A stretch of DNA of 42,876 nt from Succinatimonas hippei YIT 12066. Its GTDB lineage: Bacteria > Pseudomonadota > Gammaproteobacteria > Enterobacterales > Succinivibrionaceae. Below are positions 42,016 to 42,876 of this stretch, piece after piece (the stretch's first letter is position 1; every line of letters begins with the position of its first letter). The translations under genes were made by a program, and so were the position numbers. The stretch is from contig NZ_GL830951.1 of NCBI RefSeq assembly GCF_000188195.1, positions 1-42,876 of the forward strand, given 5' to 3'. The notes under the pieces are model-generated. The model was given only the letters and a program-made list of their open reading frames with translations. It was not told the DNA's origin and searched no databases.

Positions 42016-42708
42016 ATGTTAAAAGCACTGGTTTTAAGCAGCGGCGGCGTAGATTCAACTACATGTCTTGCTTTTGCAGTTGATAAGCTGGGAGCGGAAA
42101 ACGTAAGTTCCGTGTCTATTTTTTACGGTCAAAAACATAAAAAGGAATTACAGTGTGCCGCACAGCTTGCTGATTACTATAAGGTAAAACATTATGAGCT
42201 TGATTTGAGCATGATGTTTAAAAATAGTAATTGTGCTTTACTTGAAAACTCCTCTCAAGACATTGAAGAAGGATCATACAGTACTCAAATAGCCGTCCAT
42301 GGTAAAGTAAATACCTATGTGCCGTTTAGAAACGGTTTGTTTTTAGCAAGTGTCGCAAGTCTTGCCGGCTCTATTTATCCTGATGATGAGGTAGAGATTT
42401 ATTTAGGTGCCCACGCTGATGATGCCGCTTTAAACGCTTATGCGGATTGTTCAATGGAATTTATTGAGGCAATGAATAAGGCTATATCATTAGGTACTTA
42501 TTCAAAAGAGCGAATTGTCGCTCCTTTTGCCGGACAAAATAAGGCAGAAGTCGTTAAAACCGGATTAAAACTTAAAGTTCCGTATGAAATGACGTGGAGT
42601 TGTTATGAAGGTAAAGATAAACCCTGCGGAAAATGCGCGACGTGTATAGACCGCAGGAAGGCGTTTGAAGCAAACGGAGCAGTCGATCCTGTAGAGTACA
42701 AGGAGTAG
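42016..42708 (+). CDS. queC: 7-cyano-7-deazaguanine synthase
   Basis: The 230-residue enzyme makes preQ0 from 7-carboxy-7-deazaguanine, ATP and ammonia in queuosine tRNA modification. It has the PP-loop SSGGVDSTT near residue 8, GAHADDAALNAYADC, and the C-terminal zinc site CYEG...PCGKCATCIDRRKAF. GAAGGG lies upstream of the ATG at somewhat long spacing. No preQ1 riboswitch is visible in the short leader. Confidence 0.95.
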   Translation: MLKALVLSSGGVDSTTCLAFAVDKLGAENVSSVSIFYGQKHKKELQCAAQLADYYKVKHYELDLSMMFKNSNCALLENSSQDIEEGSYSTQIAVHGKVNTYVPFRNGLFLASVASLAGSIYPDDEVEIYLGAHADDAALNAYADCSMEFIEAMNKAISLGTYSKERIVAPFAGQNKAEVVKTGLKLKVPYEMTWSCYEGKDKPCGKCATCIDRRKAFEANGAVDPVEYKE

Positions 42709-42740
42709 AGACTAAAGGATAGTGGCTGATTAGAAATAAA

Positions 42741-42776
42741 AAAGCTCGTGCTTTAGGAAGTATGAGCTTTATTTTT
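42741..42776 (+). terminator. Terminator of queC
   Basis: AAAGCTC (42741-42747) pairs with GAGCTTT (42764-42770), followed by ATTTTT. It lies about 30 bp after the queC stop. The remaining 100 bp to the window end show no gene. Confidence 0.7.
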
Positions 42777-42876
42777 AAGCGAGAGGGGAAGTAAGTAGGA
42801 AAGAAGGTGACGGAAAACTAAAGGTATTAGAGGTAAGGAGATAAAAAAATTTTAAATAATTTTAATGTGAGCAAAA

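Overview
The window looks like the chromosome of a fairly AT-rich gammaproteobacterium, plausibly an anaerobe or facultative anaerobe of the Succinivibrionaceae/Aeromonadales type. This is inferred from gene content: periplasmic endonuclease I (EndA), MdaB, YjaB-like acetyltransferase, BioC/BioG-type biotin synthesis, AnmK and a proteobacterial RpiA, together with FeoA-FeoB plus a FeoB-associated Cys-rich peptide that is common in anaerobes. No rRNA, complete insertion sequence, prophage or CRISPR array is visible.

Left accessory block (about 1-6,720). A PLD-nuclease/DEAD-helicase/DUF3427 protein, an AAA ATPase with a DUF4143-type C-terminus, and a YhcG-type (DUF1016) PD-(D/E)XK nuclease occupy a visibly AT-rich segment. 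Two copies of a roughly 95-bp direct repeat flank it, and a third, more decayed copy in the same register lies just before the nuclease gene. Upstream of the ATPase is a tandem array of 23-bp repeats. This is the most likely place for an undescribed nucleic-acid-handling or defence module.

Region 6,800-15,300. It holds a RimJ/RimL-like acetyltransferase, a possible 31-residue membrane peptide, a LysR regulator divergent from an exported alpha/beta hydrolase, an MFS exporter, endonuclease I, and a compact class I ribonucleotide reductase operon (nrdA-nrdB) whose large subunit lacks the ATP-cone. A frameshifted remnant of a DUF234-type ATPase lies between nrdA and the pho genes.

Region 15,300-22,180. 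A single minus-strand phosphate cluster runs pstS-pstC-pstA-pstB-phoU-phoB-phoR, with mostly 1-5 nt junctions and a terminator-like hairpin between pstS and pstC. A tRNA-Arg(CCT) with its own promoter lies just upstream.

Region 22,300-29,100. It contains mdaB, an SSB-like gene followed by an orphan CobS/MoxR-like AAA+ ATPase, feoA-feoB with a 49-residue FeoB-associated protein missed by simple length cut-offs, and a MerR regulator divergent from a UlaG-like metallo-hydrolase. The MerR intergenic region carries a textbook 19-bp-spacer MerR promoter. A nitroreductase follows merR.

Region 29,100-37,930. The biotin pathway is arranged as two divergent arms, bioB-bioA(-anmK) and bioF-bioG-bioC-bioD, and sits between anmK and tyrS, genes that are close neighbours in other gammaproteobacteria. 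tyrS is followed by rpiA. The right end carries a YjaB-like acetyltransferase, a PHP phosphoesterase, a second MFS transporter, a MetE-C-domain-like methyltransferase and queC.
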